Source: Scedosporium boydii (taxonomy: Eukaryota > Ascomycota > Sordariomycetes > Microascales > Microascaceae). From it: a stretch of 64,000 bases of DNA. Of the stretch, positions 10,230 through 22,170 are shown piece by piece. The DNA is taken from assembly GCA_002221725.1 (NCBI GenBank), contig NJFT01000024.1, positions 213,502-277,501 on the forward strand, read 5' to 3'. Made by a program: the position numbers and the translations under genes. Below the pieces are notes generated by a model. That model was not told the origin of the DNA, ran no database searches, and saw only the letters and a program-made list of their open reading frames with translations. How positions within the stretch are numbered: the stretch's first letter is position 1; each line of letters opens with the position of its first letter.

Positions 10230-10797
10230 ATATTGTCGGTTCAAATACTCGTGACAGCGACATTCTAAGTTCACCATCTTTGGGCGCCTCACCATTTTGT
10301 ATCTGATACAGTCCCATTCAATCCGCTGTCGCCTCTGTATTATGCTACGGTCTCTGGACAACGATGTTTCGTGACTATGAATATAGATATAGCTCGTACC
10401 TATCATTCGTTTCGAACGATCAGATTTTCTCTTATCGTGATCTACGTTTCTTTTCCGGCGAAGAGCTTCGTCCATGTTTCAGAGAAGAGACACCGTAGTG
10501 CGTGTCGCATAATTAGTTTCCAAAATAACTTTAGGTGGAGGTGTCGAGGGTGCCCTTTTTAGCTGGTAGGCGGGTGCCATTTTCGGCACCCTCGACAGCT
10601 TGGCAAAAGGCCCTGATTGGCCAGTTTTCTGGCCGGGTTTTACCGAACCTCTCCCGAGGGATGAGCTCGTTCCAGCAACAGTTCCAATGCTAGGCACCTG
10701 CGATTACACTACCTCATACAATTAGCCTTCTCCTTCATGTTCCAGAGACCATCGAGAAAGATCATGCCTGAACTTGACTGCCTCTGCCTATTTTCAA
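10230..10797. promoter_or_regulatory. Upstream region of the NACHT gene with hairpins
   Basis: 568 bp between the ATPase-like gene and the NACHT gene. It holds a 13-bp perfect inverted repeat with a competing inner hairpin (10542-10597), listed separately. No coding sequence supported. Confidence 0.4.
10542..10597. repeat. Nested, mutually exclusive inverted repeats
   Basis: tgtcgagggtgcc at 10542-10554 is perfectly complementary to ggcaccctcgaca at 10585-10597. A third copy of the core, gggtgcc at 10572-10578, can instead pair with ggcaccc at 10585-10591 around a 6-nt loop. The two stems share the right arm, so only one can form. The element lies about 200 bp before the NACHT start codon. 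Seen directly; a function is not known. Confidence 0.8.
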
Positions 10798-13700
10798 ATG
10801 GAGGCACTCGCCGGTCTTGGTCTTGCCGGCAACGTCGTCCAGTTTGTTCAATTCGCGACCACGTTAATATCGGCGGGCGTTGAAATCTCCGACTCGCTCC
10901 AAGGCGCGACGCGTCAAATTGTCGAGTTGGAAAAGATATATACCAGGCTCAGCGTGTTTACCTCGGAGCTCCGGAAGCCCAAGAGTGATGCTTGTTCAGA
11001 TACGTATTTGCAACGCTTGGCCGCTAGCCTAAGCAGTGTCAGCCAGGAATCCGATCTGGAGCTGCAGACACACATTCGATCACTCGAAGACCTAGCTGAC
11101 GATTGTAAGCTCGTCTGCGGCCAATTGCTGGATGTCCTGCGGGATCTTCGTGTTGATGGGTCGAGCCGCCGCCCATTCAAGTCGTTCATGGCTGCGTTGA
11201 AAACCGCCTGGAGCAGCAAGAGGATACAGGCGCTTGAAGATACCCTTCGACGGTTTCAAAGCGTCATATCTCTTCACTTCTTCCCACTTCTAAGGTACAA
11301 CTCCCCCTGAGTGTTTCCTGCTCTCCTACTCTATCCCGGATTTCCTTCTAGTACATTGGAACTCCACTCAACTCTTGATGCTTCTAGTTTCCAGCAGTTG
11401 GCCACTTTGCAGACACTAAATAGATTGAGGGATGAAGGCGCCAAACTGAGGGTGGACCAGTCTACAAAACTTGATGCCCTTGCTGAAAGACTCCAAGCCC
11501 TGCAGCAGGAGCTTCGATGGAGACCACCAACAGCAATGAAACGCATCCCTTCAGTCCCCTTTACTCGAACCTCCACTGGCAGTACGGCATTGCCCTCCGA
11601 CACCGGCAATCTCCTAGATGACTCGGTTTTGCCTCTGTCCACTCTTCACGGCCCTTCCCTCACCGAAAATGATATCAAGCAACTAGAGGATGGGATTTCA
11701 ACTCTACTGCTAACTCAGAAGGATTTAGCCCTCATGGCGAAAGAGCAGGCCTTCCTGAGAAGCCTAAATTTCGCATCTCGAACTAATCGTTTTGAGGATA
11801 TCCCAATAGCGCACAAGGACACATTCCAATGGATTATAGACCCCTCTCTGCCCTCGTCGCCACTGTCCACGTCATCGCAAGTGGATGACGTTGAGGCTCA
11901 ACGTCGCCATTCTCTATGTCGGTGGCTCCGTCATGAGAATGGAATATTCTGGATATCTGGAAAGGCCGGGTGCGGCAAGTCGACACTCATGAAAATGATA
12001 GCTGGCCACGATACGACTCGTCAGCTTCTTGAGCAATGGGCGAGTCCTAAGAAGAGCGTCATTGCAGCCCACTATTTCTGGACGGCGGGTTCGGCCATGC
12101 AAAATTCTCAACAGGGACTCATCCAGACTCTGCTTTACGATATATTTCGCATGTCTCCAGAGCAGATTCCTGAACTGATGCCTACCCGATGGGCGAAGCT
12201 GGAGCAGCAGTCTACTACAGAAACAGCGGATGCAGGGGGAGAGTGGACCATGTCCGAACTCCTACACACGCTGCAGCAGCTTTCGTCTAGCCGGTCGCTG
12301 TCAGCGCGATACTGCATAATTATCGACGGCATTGACGAGTTCGACGGGGATCATTTCGAAATGTGCGAGTTCCTGAAGAGTTTGTCCAGTTCACCGAATT
12401 TTAAGTTTTGCGTCTCTAGCCGGCCGTGGAACGTCTTTGAGGATGCCTTTGGTGGAAACCCGTCGTCCCGAAAAGTATGCGTCCACGACCTCACGCGACG
12501 AGATATTTTGGCCTTCGCGCAGAGTCGCATGACGGAACACCCCCGGTGGAAGGAACCGTACTTTTCTGCCGCTCAGATGGACGGCATCATTCAGAACATC
12601 ACCGAGAGGGCACGGGGTGTGTTTTTGTGGGTATTCCTGGTGACGCGGTCGCTTCGAGACGGGCTTGTGAATGGAGACACAATGCTCGATTTGCAGAAGA
12701 GGCTCGAGAGCCTGCCAACGGATCTTGAAGCCTTCTTCAGACACATGATGGACACTATTGACCCGATCTACCATGAGAGGATGGCGCGAGTCCTGAGCAT
12801 TGCCGTAAACGCCAAGGAATCGTTGAGTCTCCAGTTCTACTACATGCACGAGTTCGAGGAAGAAGATGTAGACTATGCCTTGCACAAGCCAGTTGAGTGG
12901 TATTTCGTTGATCAGATAGAAGACTCCCTCGAGCAGTGCCGGCGCCGGATTAATGCGCGATGCGGCGGCCTCCTCGAAGTTAAGGACCATCGAGTTGAAT
13001 TTCTGCACCGCACGGTGAGGGACTTTCTCCTAACGCGCGACATGAGCGAGTATCTACGTCAAAAGAGTGGTTCCGATTTCCGAGTCAGCCTATCGACCCT
13101 CAGGGCTTTTATTTTTCTGTTCCGGTTTTGGTCTCACTCGAACGAGGAGACGCGTCTGACGGCCGAATTTCCACGATGGAACTGGAACCAGGCCATGGCA
13201 AATGCTAATGACGCTATTAAAGAATCTAAAGAAGCCTCTTTTGCCTTGCTTGATGCCGTCAATGATCATTATATGAGCTTTCCTTTCCCCAACGACCGCA
13301 CGGCCCTAGGTGTCGAGACACACCACGCCTTTCTCTCTTCACTCCTCATAGCAGGTGTCGAAGAGTACGTTTGTGCGAGGTTGGATGACGACGTGTGGCT
13401 CTTTGGAAATCTCGAGGGTTCTCCAATCTGCGAGATCATCGACCGCGCGAGGTGGGACGCTCATCACGCCAATATCATTACCAGCCTTCTGGCCTCTGAT
13501 CTGGACTGTGACATCAATCAGGACTACGATCCCTACAAACTTTACGATTTTCAATCTTCCGATGACGAAATCAAGGAAGAAGAAGATCCCTTATTACTAG
13601 CCGGTGGCGGGCAGGTTTTTGGTGACGATGGTGGTGAAAATCCCGACGAAGCAGCAAGCGGGATTGGGAAAGAACGCGTAGACATGCTTAGTAGCTACGA

Positions 13701-14325
13701 TGGTATTGATAGTGAGGACGACGACACCGACGCCGGCTCTCTCTCCCCGTGGCATCGGTTACTGCATCGAGTGTATCACGACCGAGATGACGTCTCGTTG
13801 AGGACTGCGGTCGAAAACTCCCTCTTCTCGATATTCCTTCAACACGGCGCTCGCAAAGAAGCCCGGCTCAAGGAATCGGGCTGGCTCCCTTGCACCCACG
13901 TTGTCGTAGGCATGATTCGCAACCGGGAAAGCTACAAGTTCGGCCGCCAGTGCGTTACTGTGTTGGACCAGTTCCTTCTGGGAGACGCGTCGGACGTCAG
14001 ACTCCAGTTAGACGAGATATTGGGGATCATACCCGACGAGCTATGCGATTTGGCGAATCAGCCACGAGAACAGAGGCGATCCCAGTTCGTCGCAGAGGTC
14101 TTACAGAGATTAATATGTAATGGGGTTAAGGTTGGAGTGAGTATGGAAAGCCTCGTTTCCCAAATCGAAACGTCGTTTCCAGGGGTCACAGGATCAATCT
14201 TGGTAGACCTAATCCGCCATAGAAAGGAATCGGCATACTTCTATTCTCGATCTGGAGTCAGGGGGAGGAAGCGAAAGGCTATCGCGTCAAAATTTCGGCC
14301 GAATAAACGGGCGCATTTAGGATGA
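10798..14325 (+). CDS. NACHT-domain STAND protein (fungal NLR-like)
   Basis: Two exons, 10798-11294 and 11352-14325 (57-nt intron, donor gtacaa, acceptor tag), give 1156 residues. The start MEALAGLGLAGNVVQF opens the alpha-helical N-terminal domain common in fungal STAND proteins (about 1-165). A coiled linker follows (about 170-330), then the NACHT NTPase with Walker A GKAGCGKST near residue 370 and Walker B YCIIIDGIDEF near 490. The next block (VEFLHRTVRDFLL) is the [15 protein letters not shown] segment that follows NACHT in this group. The last 450 residues show no ankyrin, WD40 or TPR repeats but a strongly acidic stretch (about 740-800) and a basic C-terminus (GRKRKAIASKF). Relatives act in non-self recognition and programmed cell death, though the role of this one is inferred only. 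Confidence 0.88.
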
Positions 14326-16096
14326 AGGTAGCCTTGCCGACCGAGATTCGAGTAGTAGCAAGTGTCTTATTGATCTGGCTGAAGTACATCTGCGAATTGG
14401 GACAAGTTGAAGGAGTTGTAGAACTGGAATAGGATTAGGATTATGTACTGGAGCGGATTGGAGATATGTGGCATGAGGTGATCTTTGTATTGACTGGTGA
14501 GATGGACTGAAGTGTGTACGGAGTAAAGGTCTTTGAGACCGAGAAATACAATACAATACATTCTACGTCGCCTTGTCACGACATGGCTCCGACCAGGTCA
14601 TATCTAATTTATTAAAAAGCAAAATTAGACCTTGACCCTCTCACCGACATTCGACTTAGGCTGTAGTAATACGAAGAACGACGAAGAGCCGGTAACAGCG
14701 TTCGATCGGCTTGTCCTCCCCGCTAGGCATAAGCACATTATACTATCGCTTATCATACAACACTTTTATTATAAAGAATTGGTAAAGATCTAGAATGTAT
14801 ATAATGATATAGTAAGAAGGAAGGGTTAGTTACTTATACTTTGACCCTGGTTTACTATTAGTTAATATTAATATTCTGATGAGGAAAATGGTGACAGCGG
14901 TGGGAATGATGACGTTCTCTCATGAGGCCGCAAGAATGGAGGCGGAGAAACATTATTCCTTACCATGGGCCGAATAGCATTTTCAAAATTGAGGGAAGTA
15001 GTACTTGATACTTATCAAAAGAGGAGCTCTACCTTGCACTGAAAATGGGACAGGGTGGGGCTGCGGTCAACACACATGATGAAATTTGGAGGAATCAGAA
15101 AACGGCATGCTCGACACCTCCATCGAAATTCCAGGAACGGGGGAGGTGCAAATATTCAAATTGCAAATTGGCGAGTCTGCTGTCGTTCGTGAAGGGATAC
15201 TGGCATGAGATCTATGTTTGATGTTGCCATCTCACGCGACCTGCTGGAGGAGACCTTCGGGTAATGCAGGAGAAAACAGCAGGGACTGATACATTGGGCG
15301 AGATGCTGTGAGGAAGCGATAGAAAAAAGTTCTGTCTGTTTGTTCTCGCCATGAAATTGGATCGGGATCTATGATATTATCGAGAAACAATATCTCAGGC
15401 CACGTTCTTTGGGTGGTGGAGTACTAAATTGCTTGTCCGAAGTAAATAGTCGGATGAGTCCAAGTCAATAAATCCGGCCAGATCCAATTTGCTTCATTCG
15501 CCTAGCAAAAGTTCTTTCGTCATATCTCGCTGCTGCCTTTGCGCTTGCCAACGCTTGCCAACGTAGCTGCCACTTTCTGCTTCTGTTTCAGTGCCACCTG
15601 CCGCATCCGCCTTCTGCCATTTTCTGCACCTTTTGCAACTTCTGCAGGTGCCATCGAATCATCATTGATCTCCGTCAACCACCGTTACTGGACCATAGCT
15701 CGACCACAGCTCGACCACTGCTCGATAGACTAATTTGCTCCCCTCCCTCAGCTCTGCATTCTCACCCCCTCCTCTTGTTAAACCCCCTCTTCCCCGCAAT
15801 TGAAACCTGCCTGCTGTGGTCGCGCCTAGGCAGATTCGTTCTGGCCCAATCCCCGAGTCCCACCCAGCTATTCCGACTAGCCCGTCATCAAGCTGGCGCC
15901 AGCGACCAAGCTCAGGTCCCTCCTCCTCCCCTCCCTCCTCCTCTTCGCCATCATAGCCGTCATCCTGGCTACCCCACGCGCCCTTCCCCGTCTCAACTCC
16001 ATATTCCTCCAACTACGGTTGCGGCCTAGTTCGAGCTCGGCGTCTGCCATTGCCACGATCACCAAAAGCCAACGTCCACTCTACACTGCCGCTGTC
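14326..16096. other. Intergenic with AT-rich island and M3-peptidase leader
   Basis: 1.77 kb without a supported gene. The segment 14735-14880 is markedly AT-rich (listed separately). Just before the oligopeptidase gene, 15770-16018 is pyrimidine-rich, as in fungal promoters and leaders. Confidence 0.4.
14735..14880. other. AT-rich island
   Basis: About 145 bp rich in TA and AT steps (for example ttatactat, aatgtatataatgatata, ttagttaatattaatatt) inside otherwise GC-balanced DNA. It could be a relic of a repeat mutated by RIP, or simple AT-rich spacer. No coding or terminal repeats seen. Confidence 0.5.
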
Positions 16097-18357
16097 ATGG
16101 CTCCCGACAAGTATCGAAAGCCACCTCAGGCCCCGCCGCTCTTCACCGGCACCAAGGAGTCCATTGTCGCCGATGCGAAGAGCCTGTGCGATTCGACCCG
16201 ATCTCTCCTCGACAAGATCGTCGCCGATGAATCTGCCGACAAGGGAACCTTCACGAGCGTGCTCCTGCCCCAGCTTCTGGATGAGAACGAGGTCGGCCTG
16301 ACAGCTCGCATCCTTGGCTTCTACCAATATGTCTCTGCCAACGAGGCTCTCCGTGGTGCTTCCACCGAAGCCGAGAAGGTTCTGGACGAGTTCAGCATCG
16401 AATGCAACATGCGAGAGGATGTCTTCAAGCTTGTGGAGGGTGTATACAACAGGAAGGGCTCGGCGACTGATATTGATCCCGAGAGCTTGCACTTGTTGGA
16501 GAAAGAATACAAGAGCTATATCAAGAATGGACTGGGCTTGCCAACCGGCCCGAAACGGGATCGCTTCAAGGAAATCAAGAAGAGACTTAGCCAGATCTCG
16601 ATTGAGTTCCAGCAGAACCTGAACGAGGAGAATGGTGGCATTTGGTTCACTCGCGAGCAGCTGGAGGGCGTCCCCGAAGATGTTCTCAACACTCTCGAGA
16701 AGGGCGAGGGCGAGAATGAGGGAAAGCTGAGGCTGACCTTCAAGTACCCCGACCTTTTCCCTACTCTCAAGTTTGCGCTCAACCCTGAAACCAGGCGTGA
16801 GGTCTTTACGCAAAGCGAGAACAGGGTATGTTATTGATTGCATTCTGTCCTAGATGCTGCAATTTCTTTCGTTTATTTTGTGTGTCTGACATCCTATATC
16901 TTGGTGTAGGTCAACAAGAATGCCCCTCTCTTCCAGGAGGCCATTGAGCTTCGTGATGAGGCCGCCCGCCTTCTTGGCTACCCTGATCATGCTACGCTTA
17001 GGATCGAGGATAAGATGTCGAAGACTCCTCAGATCGTCAACGAGTTCCTTGGCGGCTTGCGCACACGTCTTGCCCCCGGTGGTAAGAAGGAGATTGAACA
17101 CCTGTTGGAGCTCAAGAAGGCTGATTCCGAGGCCCGTGGTATTCCATTCGACGGAAAGTACTACCTTTGGGACCACCGTTTCTACGATCGCCTTATGATC
17201 GAGAAGGAGTACAGCATCGATGAGATCCAGATTGCCAACTACTTCCCTCTACAGTCCACCGTGACTGGTATGCTCAAGATCTTTGAAGATCTGCTCGGCT
17301 TTGTCTTCGTTGAGGTCGGACCTGAGGAGCGGGCCCAGATTAGCCCAACGGGCAAGGCTGAGGATATTGTGTGGCATGAAGATGTCATCCTCTTCAGCGT
17401 CTGGGACGATGCTGGAGAGGGAGATGGTTTCGTCGGCTACCTATACCTGGATCTTCACCCCAGGAAGGGCAAGTACGGACACGCCGCTAACTTCAACATG
17501 CAGCCTGGCTTCTTGAAGAAGGATGGATCCCGACGCTACCCCGCCACTGCCCTCGTCTGCAACTTTAGCAAGCCATCCGGCTCTAAGCCCTCTCTCCTCA
17601 AGCATGATGAGGTCGTCACTCTCTTCCACGAGCTAGGCCACGGCATTCACGATCTTGCCGGCCGTACGAGGTTCGCTCGTTTCCACGGAACAAGCACCGT
17701 CAGGGACTTTGTTGAGGCGCCTTCGCAAATGCTGGAGAACTGGTGCTGGACGCCGAGCGTTCTCAAGTCGCTCTCCAACCACTGGGAGACAAAGGAGAAG
17801 ATTCCCGATGATCTCGTTGAGAAGCTGATCGCTACTAAGCATGTTAACGGAGCCCTCTTCAACCTCCGTCAACTTCATTTCGGTATCTTTGATATGACTA
17901 TTCATACGCCCAAGTCCCACGATGAATTGAAGACTCTCAACATCCCCAAGCTTTATAATGAGCTGAGGGCAGATATCTCTCTCATCAAGGGCCCAGAGGA
18001 GCTCGGCGCTGACTTGTAAGTGTCTAACACCTCCTTGACTTCTTGCAGCCATTTACGAATGAATGACTAACCCTTGCTTGTAGTGATTGGGGTAACGGAC
18101 AGGCTACGTTCGGGCACCTCATCGGTGGTTACGACGCTGGCTATTACGGCTACCTCTCTTCTGAGGTATACTCGGCCGACATGTTCCATTCAGTCTTCAA
18201 GAAGAACCCCATGGACGGTACTGAGGGCAGGCGCTATCGCCACACCGTTCTCGAGAAGGGAGGAAGCCAAGATGAGATGAAGACTCTCGAGCAGTTCCTC
18301 GGCCGCAAGCCAAGCTCGGAGGCTTTCTATGAGGAACTTGGAATCTCCCAGAATTAA
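16097..18357 (+). CDS. M3 family metallo-oligopeptidase (thimet oligopeptidase / saccharolysin)
   Basis: Three exons, 16097-16825, 16910-18015 and 18084-18357, give 702 residues, the normal length for M3 oligopeptidases such as yeast Prd1, which degrade short peptides in the cytosol and the mitochondrial intermembrane space. The zinc site is TLFHELGHGIH (His483, Glu484, His487), with the third ligand Glu512 in DFVEAPSQM. The substrate-loop region FGHLIGGYDAGYYGYL is in the last exon, joined by EELGAD-FDWGNGQ across intron 2. Both introns are GT-AG (gtatgt, gtaagt). The same frame is open upstream to an ATG at 16019, which would add 26 residues with no acidic residue, looking like a mitochondrial presequence. 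I call the start at 16097 because MAPDKYRKPPQAPPLF fits the family. Confidence 0.95.
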
Positions 18358-19059
18358 AAGGGGGATTATAGGGGGAGATGATACGAAACCTTCATTCTTA
18401 TCAGTCCCAGTATAATAAGGATGGCTGTTAGGATTTCATGCTATTGTCCCTCTGTATTCTCAATATTATTACCTTGAAGATGACTGGCAGCTGCTTCGTA
18501 CGAAGTATTACACGAGTGCTGTTTGCCCCCATCCAAGTGCTGTTATGGTACAAAGGTACAAAGGTACGGGCAAGACTCATTGTCTGGTCCAAGCCTTTGC
18601 TGTTGTGGGGTTTGGTGGGGCGAAGCCATTGCAACTTTGAACAATTGAACTGTGTCGCACCCGGAACCGAGAATATTCCGAATGTAAACAAACGCGGTGC
18701 TATGAACCAATTGGCTGACAGAGCCGCCAACAACATCCAAACCATAGCACAGATTCATTATTACCATCTCAGAGCTTAAATCAATTGTCTTGCCTCTCCA
18801 AATACACCTGTCGAATCCGGGATATATTTTCCTTCTTTTCCAAACTATTTGTTATTTCCATTCCTTTTTTGACCAGGCGTTGAAATTACTCTTCTTGTCT
18901 GTGACATTAACCCCTCGCTCCTCCGAAACGAATCGATCTCGCGCCGACGACGCGACTCTTCGTAGATCTCGACCACAATACTAGGACCGACCAAACATCA
19001 CGACGGTGGAAGACCCGACTGCTCTCTTTCACGCTCTCTTCGCAGAGCGCGGTTGAAAA
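18358..19059. other. Intergenic, 3' of peptidase and promoter of BIR1
   Basis: 0.7 kb. It contains a perfect 12-bp palindrome cttcgtacgaag (18494-18505) and a short tandem ggtacaaa repeat (18547-18566). The last 200 bp are pyrimidine-rich, as expected for a promoter. No gene. Confidence 0.4.
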
Positions 19060-22000
19060 ATGGAGTCTACGGACGACTTCGTCACGCACGAGGCCCGTGT
19101 GGCGTCCTTTAAAGTGGTCCAGAAGAAAAGAGCTTCAACGACTGGATCGAGGACCACCAAGACGATCAAGTGGCCACATCCTCACATATCTTCCGAATCG
19201 GTGAGTAGTCGACTATGCTCTACGAAACCCACCACCCCCCCCCCCCCCCCCCCCTTCCAATAGAACTCACTTAGAATGTGCTATATTGTCTTCCTATGAC
19301 CGTACAAGAGCTGACAACGTGTTGGGAAACGCGACAGCTCGCGAAAGCCGGATGGATCTACCAGCCTCACCCAGAACACCCCGACCAAGTAATATGCTTT
19401 CTTTGCCGCAAGGGACTCGACGGATGGGAGAGGGGCGATGATCCTTTGCTAGAGCATCTTCGACATTCGCCCAATTGCGGATGGGCGGTCCTGGCCGCGA
19501 TCGAAGCCGAGATTCCCGAGTATCTTGCCGAAGACCCGAAGAGTAAGCGCATGGTCGATGCGAGGAGAGTCACTTTTATTGGGAGGTGGCCTCATGAGGG
19601 AAAGAAGGGGTGGAAGTGCAAGACGAAGCAGGTAAGTGGCGCTTGGCGAGCGGGCCCCTTCGGACTCAGTGGTTCGCTAATGTGATGCTCCCCATCATCC
19701 CGATAGCTTGCCGAAGCTGGGTGGAAGTATACACCGACCCCAGAATCTGATGATATGGCGACGTGTGCATACTGCCAATTGATGTTGGACGGATGGGAGC
19801 CCGGCGATAAGCCATTGTATGTAATTACCTTTATGCTGGGCCTCGGCATACGGAGCACGACTAATTCCGTCCAGGGACGAGCATTTCAACCGATCACCCG
19901 AGTGTCTCTTCTTTAATTTTGTCGATCCGAATCCTGCCCCTGCCAAGAAGACTGCTCGGGGACGAACGGCCCGAGCCTCCAAGACATCAAGGGCATCGGT
20001 TCAGTCTACCGGCATGGGAACCTTCCTAACCGAGGGCCCGTCCACCCTGGATATGCCTGCGGAAATCGAAGACAGCGTCGTGACTACGGCATCGAAGCGC
20101 GGCCGGACTAAGAAAGCGGCCACTGCGGCAAAGGGCACTAGGAAGACCCGAGCGAAGAAAGAGGAGTCTGTCGAGGTCGAGGAGACTGAAGCTACCATGG
20201 ATGAAGAGGTACCGCCGCCTCCTGTCCCTGCTCCTGCTCCTAAGGCACGGAGAAGTCGGAAGCCCGCGAATACTGCCGTTGATGACACAGAAGTGACCAT
20301 GGGGGAAGACGAGCCAGTTGTCGCACCGAAGCCAAGAAGAGGGAGGAAGCGGGCTAGCGAGGCAATTGAGGATTCCGTCCTTACTGCGAAGGAAGCTCCT
20401 CCCGCAAAGAGACGGACTACCCGAGCTAAGGCAGCTGTGAACGACATCGTTGCGCCGAGCTCGCAACAGGATCCCGACGTAACGGATGCGGAGGCTCCCG
20501 CAGCTAAAAAGCCCGCCGCCCGCAAACGGGGCCGCGCGTCCAACACGAAGACTACCACGCGAAAAGCGTCTGGCACGTCGCTTCGGTCCACCGCATCCAC
20601 CGCCTCTCTCCGCTCCGAGGCGGAGGGGATCCCCGACGACGACGAAATCGAGCGCCAACTAATGGCTGACCTTGAGAGGCCACTTTCGGACGACGAAGAC
20701 GTAGCGATGGATTCTGACTCGGAGAGGAGACGGAATGCCAACCGCACCACGACCAAGAGGAGGACGGTCAAGGCTGTCAAGGAAGAGAAACCCCACGTTG
20801 ACGAGCAGGGTGACTACGCCATGTTTGATCCGGCTCCGGTGGTTCCTGATGAGGCGGAGGTGGAGGCTGAGCTGGATCGACTAGAGGCCGAGGCGAGGAC
20901 CGTGGTCAAAGCCCCCGAACCTCCCGAGCCCGAGCTTGAGGAATTGGAGGTGCCTAAGAAGGGTAGAAAGGCTGCTGGCACAAGGAAGGCCTCGAGGACG
21001 ACGAAGAAGACCAAGCCGGCACCCGTTCTGGAACCGGCTCTGCAAACTGCTTACGAGCCCGAGCCGGAGCCGCAGCTAGAGCCTGACGTCCAACCCGCAC
21101 CCGAACCGGTTGTTGAACATGAACCAGAGCCCGAGCCGATTGCTGAGCCCGAACCGGAGCCTGAACTAGAGTTTGTGGACGCACCTGATGCGCACCTAGA
21201 AGCCCCAGCTGAGACTTCGATCTACGAGGACGCGGCCGAGCCTGAAGTTGCCCAACCGTTGGGCCATGACGCTCGTACCGTCGTCAAAGACGAAGCGCCA
21301 GAAGAGGTCGAGGAGGAGAAGCCTGCTCCTGCGAAGAGAGGTCGCGGAAGGCCCCCTAAGAAGAGAGCTTCCCGCGGACGTTCCTCTGCCGCATCTGTTA
21401 AGCGGCGCATATCCGCTGCGGCGCCACCACCACCACCCGCCCCGGAGCCTGAAGAGGAGATCCATCAGTCAATTGAACTCTCACGGCATGAGATTGTTGA
21501 CGCTCCCTCCGCTAAGTCCACGGAGACGCGGCAGCAATCCGAGGATTTAGTCGACTCGGAACCCGAACTCGTAGTCGTTCCAGCCGACGATTCGGAACCC
21601 ACTTCGCCGACTGTGCGTCCTCTGCCACACATTCCTTCATCCGCCGCTCACGTCGCTCAAGACGCTCCCTCCACCCCCGGTTCCCGCGTTTCTCCCGCGG
21701 TATCGACCCGCAACGGCGTCCTCTCCCCATCCCAATCGCCGCAGTCATCGGACGCCGAGAACCACCCCCCTTCGTCGAAGCCGACCGCCAGCTCCCGGGC
21801 TAAGCGAACGGTGCTGGCACCCATGCTCGCAGCGGCCAGGAGCACGCCTAACAGGATCCTCAACTCGCCCACGAAGCGGACGGTGGTGTCTTCGCTGCAG
21901 TCGACGACGGCCTGGACGAACGTCGACCTCGATCTCATCCTCGGCTCGCCCGACAAGAAGGACGACAAGGAGAACTCGGTTGACAGGTTATTGAGGAAGG

Positions 22001-22170
22001 GGGCGGAGCTGACGAGCCCCGAGAAGAAGATGACTGTGGAGGAGTGGATCCATCATAATGCGGAGAAGGCGGAGGAGGAGCTGAAGACGAAGTGTGAGAA
22101 GTTGGTAGGGAAGTTTGAGGGGGAGGGTATGAGGGCGATGAGGGTTCTTGAGGGGTTGATTGTTGAGTAA
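19060..22170 (+). CDS. bir1: BIR1/survivin-like chromosomal passenger protein
   Basis: Four exons, 19060-19200, 19338-19631, 19707-19816 and 19875-22170, give 946 residues. Two N-terminal BIR domains are complete: zinc ligands Cys67, Cys70, His87, Cys94, and Cys165, Cys168, His185, Cys192, each with the GWE..D.P..EH core. Two BIRs plus a long tail is the fungal Bir1 layout. Bir1 anchors Aurora kinase and INCENP to centromeres and the spindle midzone. The tail is basic/acidic and disordered, with Arg-Gly-Arg AT-hook-like motifs (KRGRGRPPKK) and an EPEPEP-rich stretch near 340-390. The last ~100 residues (DVDLILGSPDKK, then a helical VEEWIHHNAEKAEEEL) look structured and probably bind partners. 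Intron 1 holds a run of 20 C. All junctions keep phase. Confidence 0.93.
19235..19254 (+). repeat. Poly-C tract in intron 1 of bir1
   Basis: Twenty consecutive C residues lie between the donor (19201) and the acceptor (19337). It could be variable in length between strains. Confidence 0.9.
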
